This document shows, one piece after another, positions 54,601 through 64,000 of a DNA stretch of 64,000 nt. The translations under genes were made by a program, and so were the position numbers. Within the stretch, counting starts at the first letter, position 1, and every line of letters starts with the position of its first letter. The notes under the pieces are model-generated. The model was given only the letters and a program-made list of their open reading frames with translations. It ran no database searches and had not been told where the DNA came from. The stretch covers positions 62,001 through 126,000 of the forward strand of contig JAHQRK010000027.1 in assembly GCA_019828595.1 (NCBI GenBank). Direction: 5' to 3'. Origin of the DNA: Aphanomyces cochlioides. Lineage: Eukaryota > Oomycota > Saprolegniomycetes > Saprolegniales > Verrucalvaceae.

Positions 54601-55510
54601 CTCGGTCAGACTGGACATCAAGCACTTTACGGCGAAGAATACCCACAGCTTTCGAGTTGACATAGCCCCAATAAAGGACTGCAGCCATAACGACACCACC
54701 GGCAATGCCCACAATGTAACCCATATCAAAGCCAATGAGGATAAAAACAATCAGCAAGGTTGCAGGCGCGACAATCACCCAAGGACCGGTGATGTAGCCT
54801 TGAAAGACGCGTTCTGAGTCAACAGACGAGAGGGTGACAATTTCTCCAGAGCTCATGTTGCTTTTGCCAAAGCTGGACAACTTGAGTGTCTTGAGGAAAA
54901 CAGCGTCCATGACAATCGATTTACCATTCACTCCCAAGTTCGACGTTAGGTACTGACCAAAGTCGGCGAGAGTAACAGAAAGGAACGAGAGGACCGTGAG
55001 AATGGTTGCCAAAGCGTACCCCGACGAAATGCCCATGGCGGTTTGAATAGGCATAGAGTCATCTTCTTGGTCGGTCTCGAGGAACTGAAGCAGTGATTTA
55101 ATCACCGTCGGTTGGGCAAGGGCCAGTATCGAGTATAAACTGTAGATCACAGTCGACCATAGCATGGGTTTTTCCAATGTTCGCCACAATGCTCGTCCAA
55201 AGCTTGGTTCATCGGCATGGTCCTTTCTTTCGCGCTCCCATTCGACCTGAAACTTCTTATGTAGGACCAGTGCTGTGTCATCCTCGCGTAGTTTCCAGAT
55301 ATCTTCTTCGTGCAACGTGCCCTTGGCTCCTCGGCTGATGAGAGGATCAAGCCACAGCATCGTGAAGATACTCAGCCAGCTCGCCGTGGCCATTGGATTC
55401 GGACGTTCTCTCCATGGAACTTCTCTTTCCACGACAGGCTCTGGAACCGCCACTGGCGAGACCACAGCAGCGTATTCGCCGCCGTTCACTGGACTCGACG
55501 GAGAAGCCAT
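51656..55510 (-). CDS. ABCC (MRP-type) full ABC transporter 2
   Basis: Single exon, 1,284 aa from ATG 55510 (MASPSSPVNGGEY); the frame is open further upstream but without family similarity. Layout TMD1-NBD1-TMD2-NBD2. NBD1 has GAVGSGKSS, LSGGQKARVSLARAMY and VYLFDDPLSALD. TMD2 has FFDITPVGRILNRFSGDLDQ. NBD2 is the tract shared with transporter 1. The N-terminal RERPNPMATASWLS block is like that of transporter 3 (RERPSPMGSANWLV), and NBD1-TMD2 is also nearer to transporter 3. The gene is therefore a mosaic: transporter-3-like body with a transporter-1-identical end. Confidence 0.95.
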   Translation of the reverse strand: MASPSSPVNGGEYAAVVSPVAVPEPVVEREVPWRERPNPMATASWLSIFTMLWLDPLISRGAKGTLHEEDIWKLREDDTALVLHKKFQVEWERERKDHADEPSFGRALWRTLEKPMLWSTVIYSLYSILALAQPTVIKSLLQFLETDQEDDSMPIQTAMGISSGYALATILTVLSFLSVTLADFGQYLTSNLGVNGKSIVMDAVFLKTLKLSSFGKSNMSSGEIVTLSSVDSERVFQGYITGPWVIVAPATLLIVFILIGFDMGYIVGIAGGVVMAAVLYWGYVNSKAVGILRRKVLDVQSDRVKLTNEVLQGVRVVKMYAWEDFLQDQIADIRKHELKLLHEYQQQRVLNTVGLSIAPVISLAVCLATHVALGNELTPALAFTTLAYMNVARLPCTVFSSSIMFASEAIASCTRVGKFLTSHEMEMVCGSNPEKSTPKIEIEGASFSWLIDPKLPTKSSEVPGLMTLKNINLTITPMSLTIVVGAVGSGKSSLTNAILGEIQLVSGSRRVNGSFSYVSQDSWIQHASLKDNILFASVFDETHYDRVLSACQLKPDLAILPDGDATEIGERGINLSGGQKARVSLARAMYRDNADVYLFDDPLSALDVHVADAVFQECIQNLLKDKTVILVLNSHYHFLIKADRVLVMEDGMIVGDGTFDEVKVNFPHLNSFEDEKNEHHAKQAEKEKAVAPTKAEDGTLVTKEDRRAGGVTMATYLMYFHSSGWNGIFVVTTITALFTISQGGLTMTDWFMSFWSLHPGNDLTWTLIYVGMAHFSVVLVWWRTIYVLFLSIKCSMTLHSKLLEKVIQAPVNTFFDITPVGRILNRFSGDLDQVDSQLPFFGVLFLQFAFQIFAVAIVCAVSSPFILIIYVPMLYLFYKVQAFFNASSGDLKRLESVSRTPVVNLISETNSGLSTIRAFDMTEQFAKRNREAIDNNQSYLMIYRIASRWLQMRLDWLSAVIIAGVAFIGVATKSSISVTAAGLALTYASQMSAFLSRATFGWSMFDNIMTCVERLDHYNTLETEGKTQEESATVPKEWPVNGNVSFESYSMRYRDHLDLVLRDVSFVVNGGEKVGICGRTGSGKSSLMVALFRMVEASSGCIKIDGVDISQVNLQTLRSRLTIIPQDPILFSGSLRFNIDPSQQASDAVLWEVLKKVHLADRLEGGLDFQVAEKGSNLSVGQRQLLCIARALLRQSRVVVLDEATANIDLESDRLIQQTIKDCFRDVTMLIIAHRLDTIIDSDRILVMDHGSAIEYDSPEVLLAKEGGAFAKLAKRARLTHESI
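51698..52402 (-). repeat. identical NBD2 tract, copy in transporter 2
   Basis: Counterpart of 47463-48167. Both ends are abrupt, and the flanking coding sequence is far less similar than the tract itself. Confidence 0.9.
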
Positions 55511-56325
55511 CGGAAGTGTGATTGACCACCTCGGAATGAACACATGTTGGTGCGCTTCCTTTTTTCTACATCCAATCAGAGAAATGTAATCTCTGAAAAA
55601 CGCACCAGATTTCACACTATCCAGAATTTCACTCGATGCGACATGAGTGTTCCATCCGGCATTGAAATAATTGACCAATCAAAAGTCGATCATGGTCATT
55701 CGACAGCCAATCAAATCAAAAGTTATCACTTCGGCTTTCAACAAAACTCTCCTTAATTGGTTATCCGGTTATACTCTATGATACAGGGTAGATGGACACC
55801 TCCTTGACGCATTTCTTGCAAGGATTTCGAGTACATTTGTACGTTAAGTTGCCAAGACAAGGGCCATGGACAATGGGAGCTTGATCAAAGTGCCTCCAAA
55901 AATCCAGCTGAAATTGGACAATACCCACGGGAGCTATTAATAGGTACTAGTACCCAATCATCGCCGCGTCGCCTTCCGACCTCGTATTGTCAGGTACCAC
56001 ATCCACATCGGGACATTCCGAGCTCTTATTGGTACCGATGAAGGTGAACGAGCTAAGAGAAAGAGCAATCAATCTCTAAGTTAATATTCACTGACCTCCA
56101 TGCCGCTCTCATGGCCGCAGTCTCAAGAAGAAACAACTTCCAAACTCCAGACGGATGCACCAGCTGACACGCTTACGCACCATGTTAATACAAAATCGAG
56201 TTCGCCTGAAAGAAGAACCCATGAAGCAGACGCTTCCAAGTGTGACATGCAATGGATGTGGAACCTCCAAATGATATGCACCATTGTTTCCGCATCCTCA
56301 TGCCATTCTACTAAAATCTTCCGAC
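55511..56325. promoter_or_regulatory. divergent promoter region of ABCC transporters 2 and 3
   Basis: 815 bp. CCAATC boxes occur at 55675-55680 and 55707-55712, and TTATCCGGTTAT at 55761-55772. The plus frame from 56100 runs on in another frame over the start of transporter 3 and is unsupported. Confidence 0.45.
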
Positions 56326-59300
56326 ATGGCAACCAGCTCAGGCGACTACACAAGTCTGGAGACGCCGTTACCGGATTCAGTCGTGCAAACAGACCGGCCA
56401 TGGCGAGAGAGGCCCAGCCCAATGGGCTCCGCCAACTGGCTTGTCGATGCCCTCATTCTATGGCTCGATCCATTGATGTTTCGTGGCGCCAAACAAACGC
56501 TCAAGGAAGAAGACGTGTGGAGACTTGCACCTGCCGACACTGCGGAACAACTCCAAGCACGATTCAACGTTTACTGGAATGAAGAGAAAACAAAGCCATC
56601 ACCGAGCGTTGCTCGAGCATTAATGCGGACTATCAATGCTAAATGGTGGTATACTGTCGGTATCTTCGTGCTCTACGCTGCCTTCACGCTTGTACAACCG
56701 AGCGTGATTCGATCACTGCTGGAATATCTCCAGACTCCAGAGGGCAATCAAGTACACACGACTCTTGGTCTCACATCCGGCTATGCTCTTGCAGCTCTGC
56801 TCACTGCATTGTCCTTTGTATCCGTGACGCTAGTGGACTATGGTCAATACCTTTCGTCAAATTTGGGCGTGAATGTCAAGTCAATTGTTATGGATTCCGT
56901 CTACCAAAAGACTCTGAAGCTTTCCGGATTTGCGAAGCGCAGTATGACGTCGGGAGAAATCGTTACGTTGACCTCTGTCGATTCGGAACGACTCTTCCAG
57001 GGCTTGATGACTGGTCCTTGGGTGCTTGTTGGCCCACCAAATGTGTTTGCGATCTATATCTTCATTGGCTTCAACCTTGGCTACGTCGTTGGGCTTGTCG
57101 GTGGTATCGCGATGGCTTTGCTTTTGTTCATTGGATTTAAAACATCTACGAAAATTGGGACCTTCCGTCGTGAGCTCCTCCAAGTGCAGTCCAACCGTGT
57201 GAAACTCACAAACGAAATTCTCCAAGGCGTTCGTGTCATCAAGCTTTATGCGTGGGAAACGTACCTCGAGGAGGAAATTGCAGTACTTCGTGAACAAGAG
57301 CTGGCAATCCTGAAGAAATATCAGAGTTATCGCATTTTCAATACTGTCACGCTCTCTGTGGCACCGATTCTGTCCCTCGCAATCTGCCTCGCTGTTTACA
57401 CCGCCCAAGGCAACACTCTCACGCCGTCGGTTGCATTTACGACTCTGGCGTACATGAACGTTGCTCGCCTCCCATGTACAGTTTTCTCAACATCTATTAT
57501 TATGGCGTACGAGTCGCTGGCGTCTTGCAAACGCCTGGGGGAATTTTTGCTGTCAGATGAAATCGACGACACCAAGCAAATTGAGGCTGGCGAGACAGCG
57601 ACAATTGAAATCACTGACGGAAACTTCAGCTGGAACGTCGATCCATGCGAGCCAACAAATTGTGATACCGCGGTTGCTACCCCTTTGACGCTCAACAACA
57701 TCTATTTAACTATCACACCCAAGTCGTTAACGATTATCGTTGGCACTGTTGGCAGTGGCAAGTCAAGTCTTATAAATGCCATCTTGGGAGAAATCCAACA
57801 AGTCAGCGGCACTCGGCGAGTGGCTGGACGAATTTCCTATGTCAGTCAAGAACCGTGGATCCAACACACAAGTCTCAAAGATAATATTCTCTTCGCCGAT
57901 GACTTTGACGAAGATCGATACGACCGTGTTCTCGCTGCCTGTCAGCTCAAAACCGACTTAGCCATTCTCCCTCAAGGCGATGCCACGGAAATCGGTGAAC
58001 GCGGTATCAATCTAAGTGGTGGCCAAAAGGCCCGAGTGAGTTTGGCCCGTGCCATGTACCGCGAAAATGCTGATATTTATCTCTTTGACGATCCACTCAG
58101 CGCTCTGGACGTGCATGTTGCCGGTGCAGTGTTTCAAGAGTGCATTCAAAATCTTCTCGCTGACAAGACAGTCGTACTTGTGCTCAATAGTCACTATCAT
58201 TTTCTCCCAAAGGCCGATCGTGTCCTTGTCATGGAAGACGGCACAATTGTTGGAGATGGTTCCTTCGACTTGATCAAGGAGAAGTTTCCCCACTTGAATA
58301 GTTTCGACGCTGCAGTTGCTGAAGATGACTATGTGGTTGTTGTTCCATTGCCTGACGCACCAGAAACGTCAGATGCTAAAGATGGCGCTCTCGTCGAAAA
58401 AGAGGATCAAGCGGTTGGCGCCATTGCTTCGAGTGTCTACATCACCTATTTCAAGTCGACTGGTTGGAATGGTCTTGTGGTGCTGGCTACGATTCTTGTT
58501 GCATTTTCAGTGTCCCAAGCCGCCGTCGTGATGACAGATTGGTTCATGGGTCATTGGGCTGCCCATCCTGGCCACAGTACCAGATCGGTCATTATCTACT
58601 GCGTGCTGGCGTTTGGATCCGTAGCACTTCTCTGTTGGCGCAGTCTCTTTATTGTATCGCTCAGCGTTCGTGCATCTCGAGCCCTACACTCGCAACTGTT
58701 TGAGAAGGTGGTTTTAGCCCCAGTCAACACTTTCTTTGACGTGACGCCAATTGGTCGTATTCTCAATCGATTCTCCAGCGATTTGGACCAAGCGGACAGC
58801 CTCCTTGCTTTTTTCAGCGTTCTCGCTCTCCAGTTTTCGTTTCAGATCGCTGCTGTTATTGTCGTGTGTGCAATCACGTCGCCATATATTTTAATTGTCT
58901 ATGCACCATTGATATGGATGTTCCAGAGGATTCAAGTCTTCTACAGCCGTTCATCGAGCGAGCTCAAGCGTCTCGAAAGCGTCACAAGAACTCCTGTCAT
59001 CAACATGATTTCGGAAACCATCAGTGGACTCGCTACCATCCGTGCATTTGACATGACACGATGCTTTTCGGCCAAGAGTCGTGGAGTGCTGGATCACAAT
59101 TTGAGCTACTTCATGATCTATGTTGTCGCTTCACGTTGGCTACAAATGCGACTCGATTGGATCTCTGCAATTGTTCTTGCCGGCGTGTCATTCCTAACTG
59201 TTGCTACCAAGTCCTCAATTGGCGTCACTGCGGCAGGGTTGGCTCTCACGTATGCATCGCAAATGTCAGGCTTCTTGTCCAGAGTGACCATGCATTCGTC

Positions 59301-60138
59301 CATGGTCGAGAATATCATGACTTGTGTGGAACGTCTTGATTACTACAACCACTTGACCACCGAAGGTGATACTTGCACCGAAAGTCAAGAAGTCCCATCA
59401 CAATGGCCCACACAAGGCACCATCAGATTCGAATCATACTCCATGCGATACCGAGACCACCTTGATTTGGTCTTGCGAGATGTGAGCTTCGAGGCAAAAG
59501 GTGGAGAGAAAATCGGCATCTGCGGTCGAACTGGGTCTGGAAAGAGTACGCTCATGGTCGCTCTGTTTCGCATGGTCGAAGCCTCCAGTGGCTGTATCAA
59601 GATTGACGACGTGGACATTTCGAAAATCAACTTGAAAACTCTGCGATCAAGACTCACCATCATCCCGCAAGACCCTGTCATCTTCAGCGGCTCCCTTCGA
59701 TTCAACATTGACCCATCCCAACAAGCCAGTGATGCGAACTTGTGGGATGTGCTCAAGAAAGTGCACTTGGCCGATGGTTTGGAAGGTGGTCTTGACTTCC
59801 AAGTGGCAGAGAAGGGAGGCAATCTGTCTGTGGGTCAGCGGCAGTTGTTGTGTATTGCACGTGCCTTGTTGCGACAGAGCCGCGTGGTTGTCTTGGATGA
59901 GGCGACTGCCAACATCGACTTGGAGTCGGATCGTCTGATTCAACATACTATCAAAGAGTGCTTTCGAGACGTGACGATGTTGATCATTGCGCATCGTTTG
60001 GACACGATTAGTGACAGCGACAAGATCTTGGTGATGGATCGTGGTTCAGTGGTGGAGTTCGACACCCCGAAGGCGCTTTTGGCTCAAGAGGGCGGTGTGT
60101 TCACGGAGCTGGCCAGACAAGCCCACATTAGTCTATAA
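56326..60138 (+). CDS. ABCC (MRP-type) full ABC transporter 3
   Basis: Single exon, 1,270 aa from ATG 56326 (MATSSGDYTSLE). TMD1-NBD1-TMD2-NBD2 without TMD0. NBD1: GTVGSGKSS, LSGGQKARVSLARAMY and IYLFDDPLSALD. TMD2: FFDVTPIGRILNRFSSDLDQ. NBD2: GRTGSGKST, LSVGQRQLLC and VVVLDEATANID. NBD2 is very similar to, but not identical with, that of transporters 1 and 2, so it lies outside the latest homogenisation. It is divergent from transporter 2. Substrate unknown; the family exports conjugates and xenobiotics. Confidence 0.95.
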   Translation: MATSSGDYTSLETPLPDSVVQTDRPWRERPSPMGSANWLVDALILWLDPLMFRGAKQTLKEEDVWRLAPADTAEQLQARFNVYWNEEKTKPSPSVARALMRTINAKWWYTVGIFVLYAAFTLVQPSVIRSLLEYLQTPEGNQVHTTLGLTSGYALAALLTALSFVSVTLVDYGQYLSSNLGVNVKSIVMDSVYQKTLKLSGFAKRSMTSGEIVTLTSVDSERLFQGLMTGPWVLVGPPNVFAIYIFIGFNLGYVVGLVGGIAMALLLFIGFKTSTKIGTFRRELLQVQSNRVKLTNEILQGVRVIKLYAWETYLEEEIAVLREQELAILKKYQSYRIFNTVTLSVAPILSLAICLAVYTAQGNTLTPSVAFTTLAYMNVARLPCTVFSTSIIMAYESLASCKRLGEFLLSDEIDDTKQIEAGETATIEITDGNFSWNVDPCEPTNCDTAVATPLTLNNIYLTITPKSLTIIVGTVGSGKSSLINAILGEIQQVSGTRRVAGRISYVSQEPWIQHTSLKDNILFADDFDEDRYDRVLAACQLKTDLAILPQGDATEIGERGINLSGGQKARVSLARAMYRENADIYLFDDPLSALDVHVAGAVFQECIQNLLADKTVVLVLNSHYHFLPKADRVLVMEDGTIVGDGSFDLIKEKFPHLNSFDAAVAEDDYVVVVPLPDAPETSDAKDGALVEKEDQAVGAIASSVYITYFKSTGWNGLVVLATILVAFSVSQAAVVMTDWFMGHWAAHPGHSTRSVIIYCVLAFGSVALLCWRSLFIVSLSVRASRALHSQLFEKVVLAPVNTFFDVTPIGRILNRFSSDLDQADSLLAFFSVLALQFSFQIAAVIVVCAITSPYILIVYAPLIWMFQRIQVFYSRSSSELKRLESVTRTPVINMISETISGLATIRAFDMTRCFSAKSRGVLDHNLSYFMIYVVASRWLQMRLDWISAIVLAGVSFLTVATKSSIGVTAAGLALTYASQMSGFLSRVTMHSSMVENIMTCVERLDYYNHLTTEGDTCTESQEVPSQWPTQGTIRFESYSMRYRDHLDLVLRDVSFEAKGGEKIGICGRTGSGKSTLMVALFRMVEASSGCIKIDDVDISKINLKTLRSRLTIIPQDPVIFSGSLRFNIDPSQQASDANLWDVLKKVHLADGLEGGLDFQVAEKGGNLSVGQRQLLCIARALLRQSRVVVLDEATANIDLESDRLIQHTIKECFRDVTMLIIAHRLDTISDSDKILVMDRGSVVEFDTPKALLAQEGGVFTELARQAHISL

Positions 60139-60866
60139 GAACCTTATGCGCTCATTCTGATTGAGAGTCTTTTCTACGTATTCGTTCGTCATTATAAATT
60201 GTCTGTAGATTGGAAATACTGACAGCAACATCGTTTAACATCTCTCCAAAGCATTAAAGATATGACCCCGAGAGGACCAGAACTTCCTCAGTATCATATT
60301 GTCGATTTCATTCTAAATTGTGAGAGGGGTCTCAAATGTATCGATTTTTCAAATCGATCTGCAAATCGATCAGCCAATCAGAATCGAGTATTTACCAAGT
60401 TCACGCAAAACACACCTATACACACGTGAATTTTATTTGGCCAATTTATGTTACTTTTCATTTATACTTGACTTCAGTATGATGGAATCGATTTGGAAAT
60501 GAACTCAATTTTGGTAGAAAAATATTGTCTTTTTCACTGAAATTTGACTTTTTGACAAAAAATTGAAATATTCTCAAATACTATTCAGGTATAGTGAGTT
60601 CAAGTGTAATATGAAAGTACATTCAATAAAGTAAAGTTTTGAATGTGTGTTTTGTGTGTGTTTTTGTGAAGAAGACAAATACTCGATTCTGATTGGCTAT
60701 AGATTTCGAATAGATTTGGAAAAATAGATACATTTTTCACCCCGGTCACAATTTAGAGTGTATGTAACAATACAAAATTGGGTGAAAAAGACAATATTCC
60801 CTCGAAAATTGATTCACAGCCTATCAGACCACAAAATCCGATCCAAAATCGAAAAACATGGATTCA
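60139..60866. other. AT-rich intergenic region
   Basis: About 730 bp, strongly AT-rich, with CCAAT-type boxes near 60373 and 60690 and short GTGTGT runs near 60645. No gene was recognised. Confidence 0.5.
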
Positions 60867-62140
60867 CATTCAGTCAGACGGATATTGAAAAATAACCGTA
60901 AGTGTCAAAAAAATGGACTGACTTTTTCCATTGTGTAAAAACACACACTATAGAAAATTCAAGATAAGGGGGAAATTTGGAGAAACAATCAGACAAAAAA
61001 TCTGCGGCTTGCGATTCGTCGTCAGTGATGTCATTTTGCTTTTACTCATGGGTGAGTCAAGCCGTAAGTTGACGACCCTGAGCGACTTGAGGGACAGCAG
61101 AATTGCCCCGCAATCAAAGTAGAGCTACAACAGTGGCCTGAAGCAAATCATAAAGTGGCTTCATTTGTCAGAGAGGTCGTTTGTGGTAGCAGACGACAGC
61201 ACAATCGATTTGACCTTATGATGACTTCTCGAAATATATTGAATGGAAGTTCCAGAACTCCCGTTCAAAACTGAGAACCCTCTGAAACTATCGCTCAGCC
61301 ATAAGGATTATTATTTACTCATGCAGACATCATTGCCAGCATAATTCAGCTCAGATTGTAAAGTCGTGTACCAAGGTAGATATAAAATTAAACCAAATAC
61401 TTCATTTTATCGTAGGAATACAGAGACGATGTGCTGCCGAAGAATAGGCTGGAACCATCAAAGATAGTGGCAAACGTCCTCTTCAAATCAACCAATATGC
61501 TGAGCTTTGCAAACACACCCTCACATTGATGGATGGTGGCTTTACGCATCTTTTTTATCCCTTCCTTGGAATTTAATGTGCAGATCTAGATCAACAGATT
61601 CAACTTGCCTAGAACACTTATCTGTTGAAAATGATGCCCTAGGATGCACATTCTACATGTCAAAGACGGATCAATATGGAAAAAGAGACGTGATCCTGAA
61701 CATATTTACGCTCATCCCTTGAAACCAGAGATTTGTTGTTCTAAGCTCTTAGTATATATATCTAGCATGTAATCCGCAACTTAAATCTGGAGCTTTGTTT
61801 CCTGGGCCCAGCCAGCGTGAAAGATTTGGAAAGAGTTTTTCAAGAAATGTGGCTCATGTTGATCAAGTTTGTGGTGCTGACACTGGTACCCATTCAATTT
61901 GCAAAGGTGTTGCCACCTTTGTCATCTCTGGAAGCACCTCTGGGCCATCTATTGTAAATGTATGCATTCAATGTGGTTGGTCCCTAGGACGAGTGGCTGA
62001 AAGACATATTCATTATAATGGAGCTGGCGATCAGTATGTAGGGCGAGTTGCTACAGGCTTGCCTTTATCTAATGGTAATTTTGCAATTTTGCCGCCAAAT
62101 TTTGTTGATTCCGACTCTGCATGTGGTAATTAGTCGATTC
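60867..62140 (+). mobile_element. Crypton-like element, copy 2, truncated and decayed
   Basis: Similarity to 24903-26170 starts at CATTCA, lacks nine bases just inside the end, and runs to about 62140, where the 854-bp tandem array begins. The C-terminal third of the element is missing. The left hairpin is preserved with one mismatch. Confidence 0.85.
61049..62133 (+). pseudogene. Crypton tyrosine recombinase, copy 2, decayed
   Basis: The start MGESSRKLTTLSD aligns with copy 1. A stop (TAG) follows IAPQSK, several indels occur around 61215-61345, and GTHSIRKG has become GTHSICKG, losing the catalytic Arg. The frame relation at the GGAAAAAGAG site is the same as in copy 1. It cannot encode an active enzyme. 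Confidence 0.88.
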
Positions 62141-62383
62141 AATAGAGGGAAGATAAACAACGCCATAAATGATGGTGAAGATGGGGGGGATAGAGGGTAC
62201 GTCAGCCTTGCCAAATGCTTATTCAACACGTAGGAAAGGGTGTATGGACATTGAAAAAATACTCTAAACGTATGAAAAGATGAAGCGTGTTGTGAGTGGA
62301 TCGAATGGTATGACAAAGGCTGGTGGAAAGCCACCAATAGGAAAAAAGGACAGAAAAATCGACCTCGAGAGAGGCAAAAGGGA

Positions 62384-62454
62384 TGCGCCATCCGGGAATC
62401 GAATCCGGGGCATCTCGATGGCAACGAGATATTTTACCACTAAACCAATGGCGC
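62384..62454 (-). tRNA. tRNA-Gly (GCC), array unit 1
   Basis: 71 nt without intron. The acceptor stem GCGCCAT pairs with ATGGCGC, with discriminator A. The D loop has TAGTGGTA. The anticodon arm TCTCG-TTGCCAT-CGAGA gives anticodon GCC. The T arm is CCGGA-TTCGAAT-CCCGG, leaving an A-C mismatch at the normally invariant 53-61 pair. A TTTT run lies a few bases downstream, as for RNA polymerase III termination. The mismatch leaves function open. Confidence 0.85.
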
Positions 62455-63237
62455 GCTTCATGCACACTTCCCTCCACTGCACACTCACACACAGCAAACA
62501 TACAAACCCATTTCAGACATTACACTTCCTCACAAACTTTACACACACCAACACACTACAGCGAAAATCAAACTTTACTACCCATCTATCTATACGCCAC
62601 TACAAACCATTTCCAAACCTCTCCAAATGATTTCAAACTGTCTCGGCCTTTTCACATCAACCCAGTCAACATATACACAAATGGACCAAGTCGACTTTTC
62701 CAGTGGGCCAAGCACGTCATGAAAACAACCCGTCATGGTATCTTTTCCCATGGATACGAAATGTATACAACATCATACACTCCCGTATGTTCACAAGGAT
62801 GTCTGACAATATCATGCTGGATCCGCGTATAGCTTAGTGTATAGCTTCTGGAACAAGTGGAGGCAGGATGAAAATGCATATTGTCATACAATGCATCCCG
62901 CGATTGAATTTAGACTTGAAGGCCACCAAATAGATACGTGGAAATACTGTTCCGACAAAAAAGGTCGAGATACTATCAAACGTGTCGAACAGAAACGTTT
63001 GGGAAGATAAACATCGCTATAAATGATGGTGAAGATGGGGAGGATAGAGGGTACGTCAGCCTTGCAAAATGCTTATTCAACACGTAGGAAAGGGTGTATG
63101 GACATTGAAAAAATACTCTAAACGTATGAAAAGATGAAGCGTGTTGTGAGTGGATCGAATGGTATGACAAAGGCTGGTGGAAAGCCACCAATAGGAAAAA
63201 AGGACAGAAAAATCGACCTCGAGAGAGGCAAAAGGGA

Positions 63238-63308
63238 TGCGCCATCCGGGAATCGAATCCGGGGCATCTCGATGGCAACGAGATATTTTACCACTAAACC
63301 AATGGCGC
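63238..63308 (-). tRNA. tRNA-Gly (GCC), array unit 2
   Basis: Identical to the copy 854 bp to the left, including the T-stem mismatch and the downstream TTTT. Confidence 0.85.
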
Positions 63309-64000
63309 GCTTCATGCACACTTCCCTCCACTGCACACTCACACACAGCAAACATACAAACCCATTTCAGACATTACACTTCCTCACAAACTTTACACAC
63401 ACCAACACACTACAGCGAAAATCAAACTTTACTACCCATCTATCTATACGCCACTACAAACCATTTCCAAACCTCTCCAAATGATTTCAAACTGTCTCGG
63501 CCTTTTCACATCAACCCAGTCAACATATACACAAATGGACCAAGTCGACTTTTCCAGTGGGCCAAGCACGTCATGAAAACAACCCGTCATGGTATCTTTT
63601 CCCATGGATACGAAATGTATACAACATCATACACTCCCGTATGTTCACAAGGATGTCTGACAATATCATGCTGGATCCGCGTATAGCTTAGTGTATAGCT
63701 TCTGGAACAAGTGGAGGCAGGATGAAAATGCATATTGTCATACAATGCATCCCGCGATTGAATTTAGACTTGAAGGCCACCAAATAGATACGTGGAAATA
63801 CTGTTCCGACAAAAAAGGTCGAGATACTATCAAACGTGTCGAACAGAAACGTTTGGGAAGATAAACATCGCTATAAATGATGGTGAAGATGGGGGGATAG
63901 AGGGTACGTCAGCCTTGCAAAATGCTTATTCAACACGTAGGAAAGGGTGTATGGACATTGAAAAAATACTCTAAACGTATGAAAAGATGAAGCGTGTTGT

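Larger units (their letters stand above)
62147..64000. repeat. tandem array, 854-bp unit, two full copies and part of a third
   Basis: Units start at 62147, 63001 and 63855 (GGGAAGATAAAC). The full copies are almost identical, with a handful of differences near the unit starts (for example in a run of G). Each full unit contains one tRNA-Gly-like gene on the minus strand. The third copy runs off the window, so the array is longer than seen. Confidence 0.95.

Noticed and set aside
62280..62630. 116-codon frame on the plus strand repeated in each array unit
   Set aside because: It runs through the tRNA gene in antisense and has no conserved protein features; its repetition follows from the tandem array.
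1..64000. CRISPR arrays, operons and bacterial-type ribosome binding sites
   Set aside because: No regularly spaced short repeats were seen. Genes have introns and alternate strands, as in a eukaryotic nucleus.

Overview
The window looks like nuclear DNA of an oomycete, most likely a member of the Saprolegniales (Aphanomyces/Saprolegnia type). This is an inference from the sequence. Genes carry many very short introns (about 40-55 nt, GT..AG, often with a CTAAC/CTGAC branch-like motif), intergenic gaps are small, and several proteins have oomycete-typical architectures: a bZIP/START-like M96-type protein, a receiver-NEK-type kinase fusion, and arrays of full ABCC transporters. All exon joins below were made by hand, by matching reading frame and family conservation across GT..AG introns.

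Left part (1-16172): an M96-like bZIP protein; three paralogous small proteins with a ComEA-like helix-hairpin-helix core; a gene-poor stretch (5.1-7.3 kb) with one possible gene remnant; a bubblegum-type acyl-CoA synthetase; an anoctamin; a CID/RS-domain RNA polymerase II-associated protein; and a CXXC-rich zinc-ribbon protein.

Middle (16173-31064): two nests of DNA transposons flank two ordinary genes. The first is a PIF/Harbinger element (16176-21023, TTA target duplication) whose left terminal inverted repeat (TIR) is split by a Tc1-like element (16192-18263, TA duplication). PCID2 (TREX-2) and a plant-type DYRK kinase follow, tail to tail and overlapping by 8 bp. The second nest is a plant-type mariner (24889-31062, TA duplication). 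Its left TIR is split by a Crypton-like tyrosine-recombinase element (24903-27248), and its right part holds an apparently intact pogo-like element (29138-30914).

Right part (31131-60138): a membrane RING-H2 protein; a receiver-NEK kinase-DEP-DUF547 fusion; a Ras GTPase; LEO1 (PAF1 complex) and a REXO1-type exonuclease convergently paired 6 bp apart; a mucin-like type II membrane protein; a K+ channel with a cyclic-nucleotide-binding domain; two small unknown genes; and three full-length ABCC transporters. Two of the ABCC genes share about 705 identical nucleotides covering NBD2, which suggests gene conversion.

Right end (60867-64000): a second, decayed Crypton copy, then a tandem array with an 854-bp period. 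Each complete unit carries a tRNA-Gly(GCC)-like gene on the minus strand.

Several genes serve RNA polymerase II transcription and mRNA handling (CID protein, LEO1, PCID2, REXO1-like). A palindromic TATCCGGATA element recurs just upstream of some of them.
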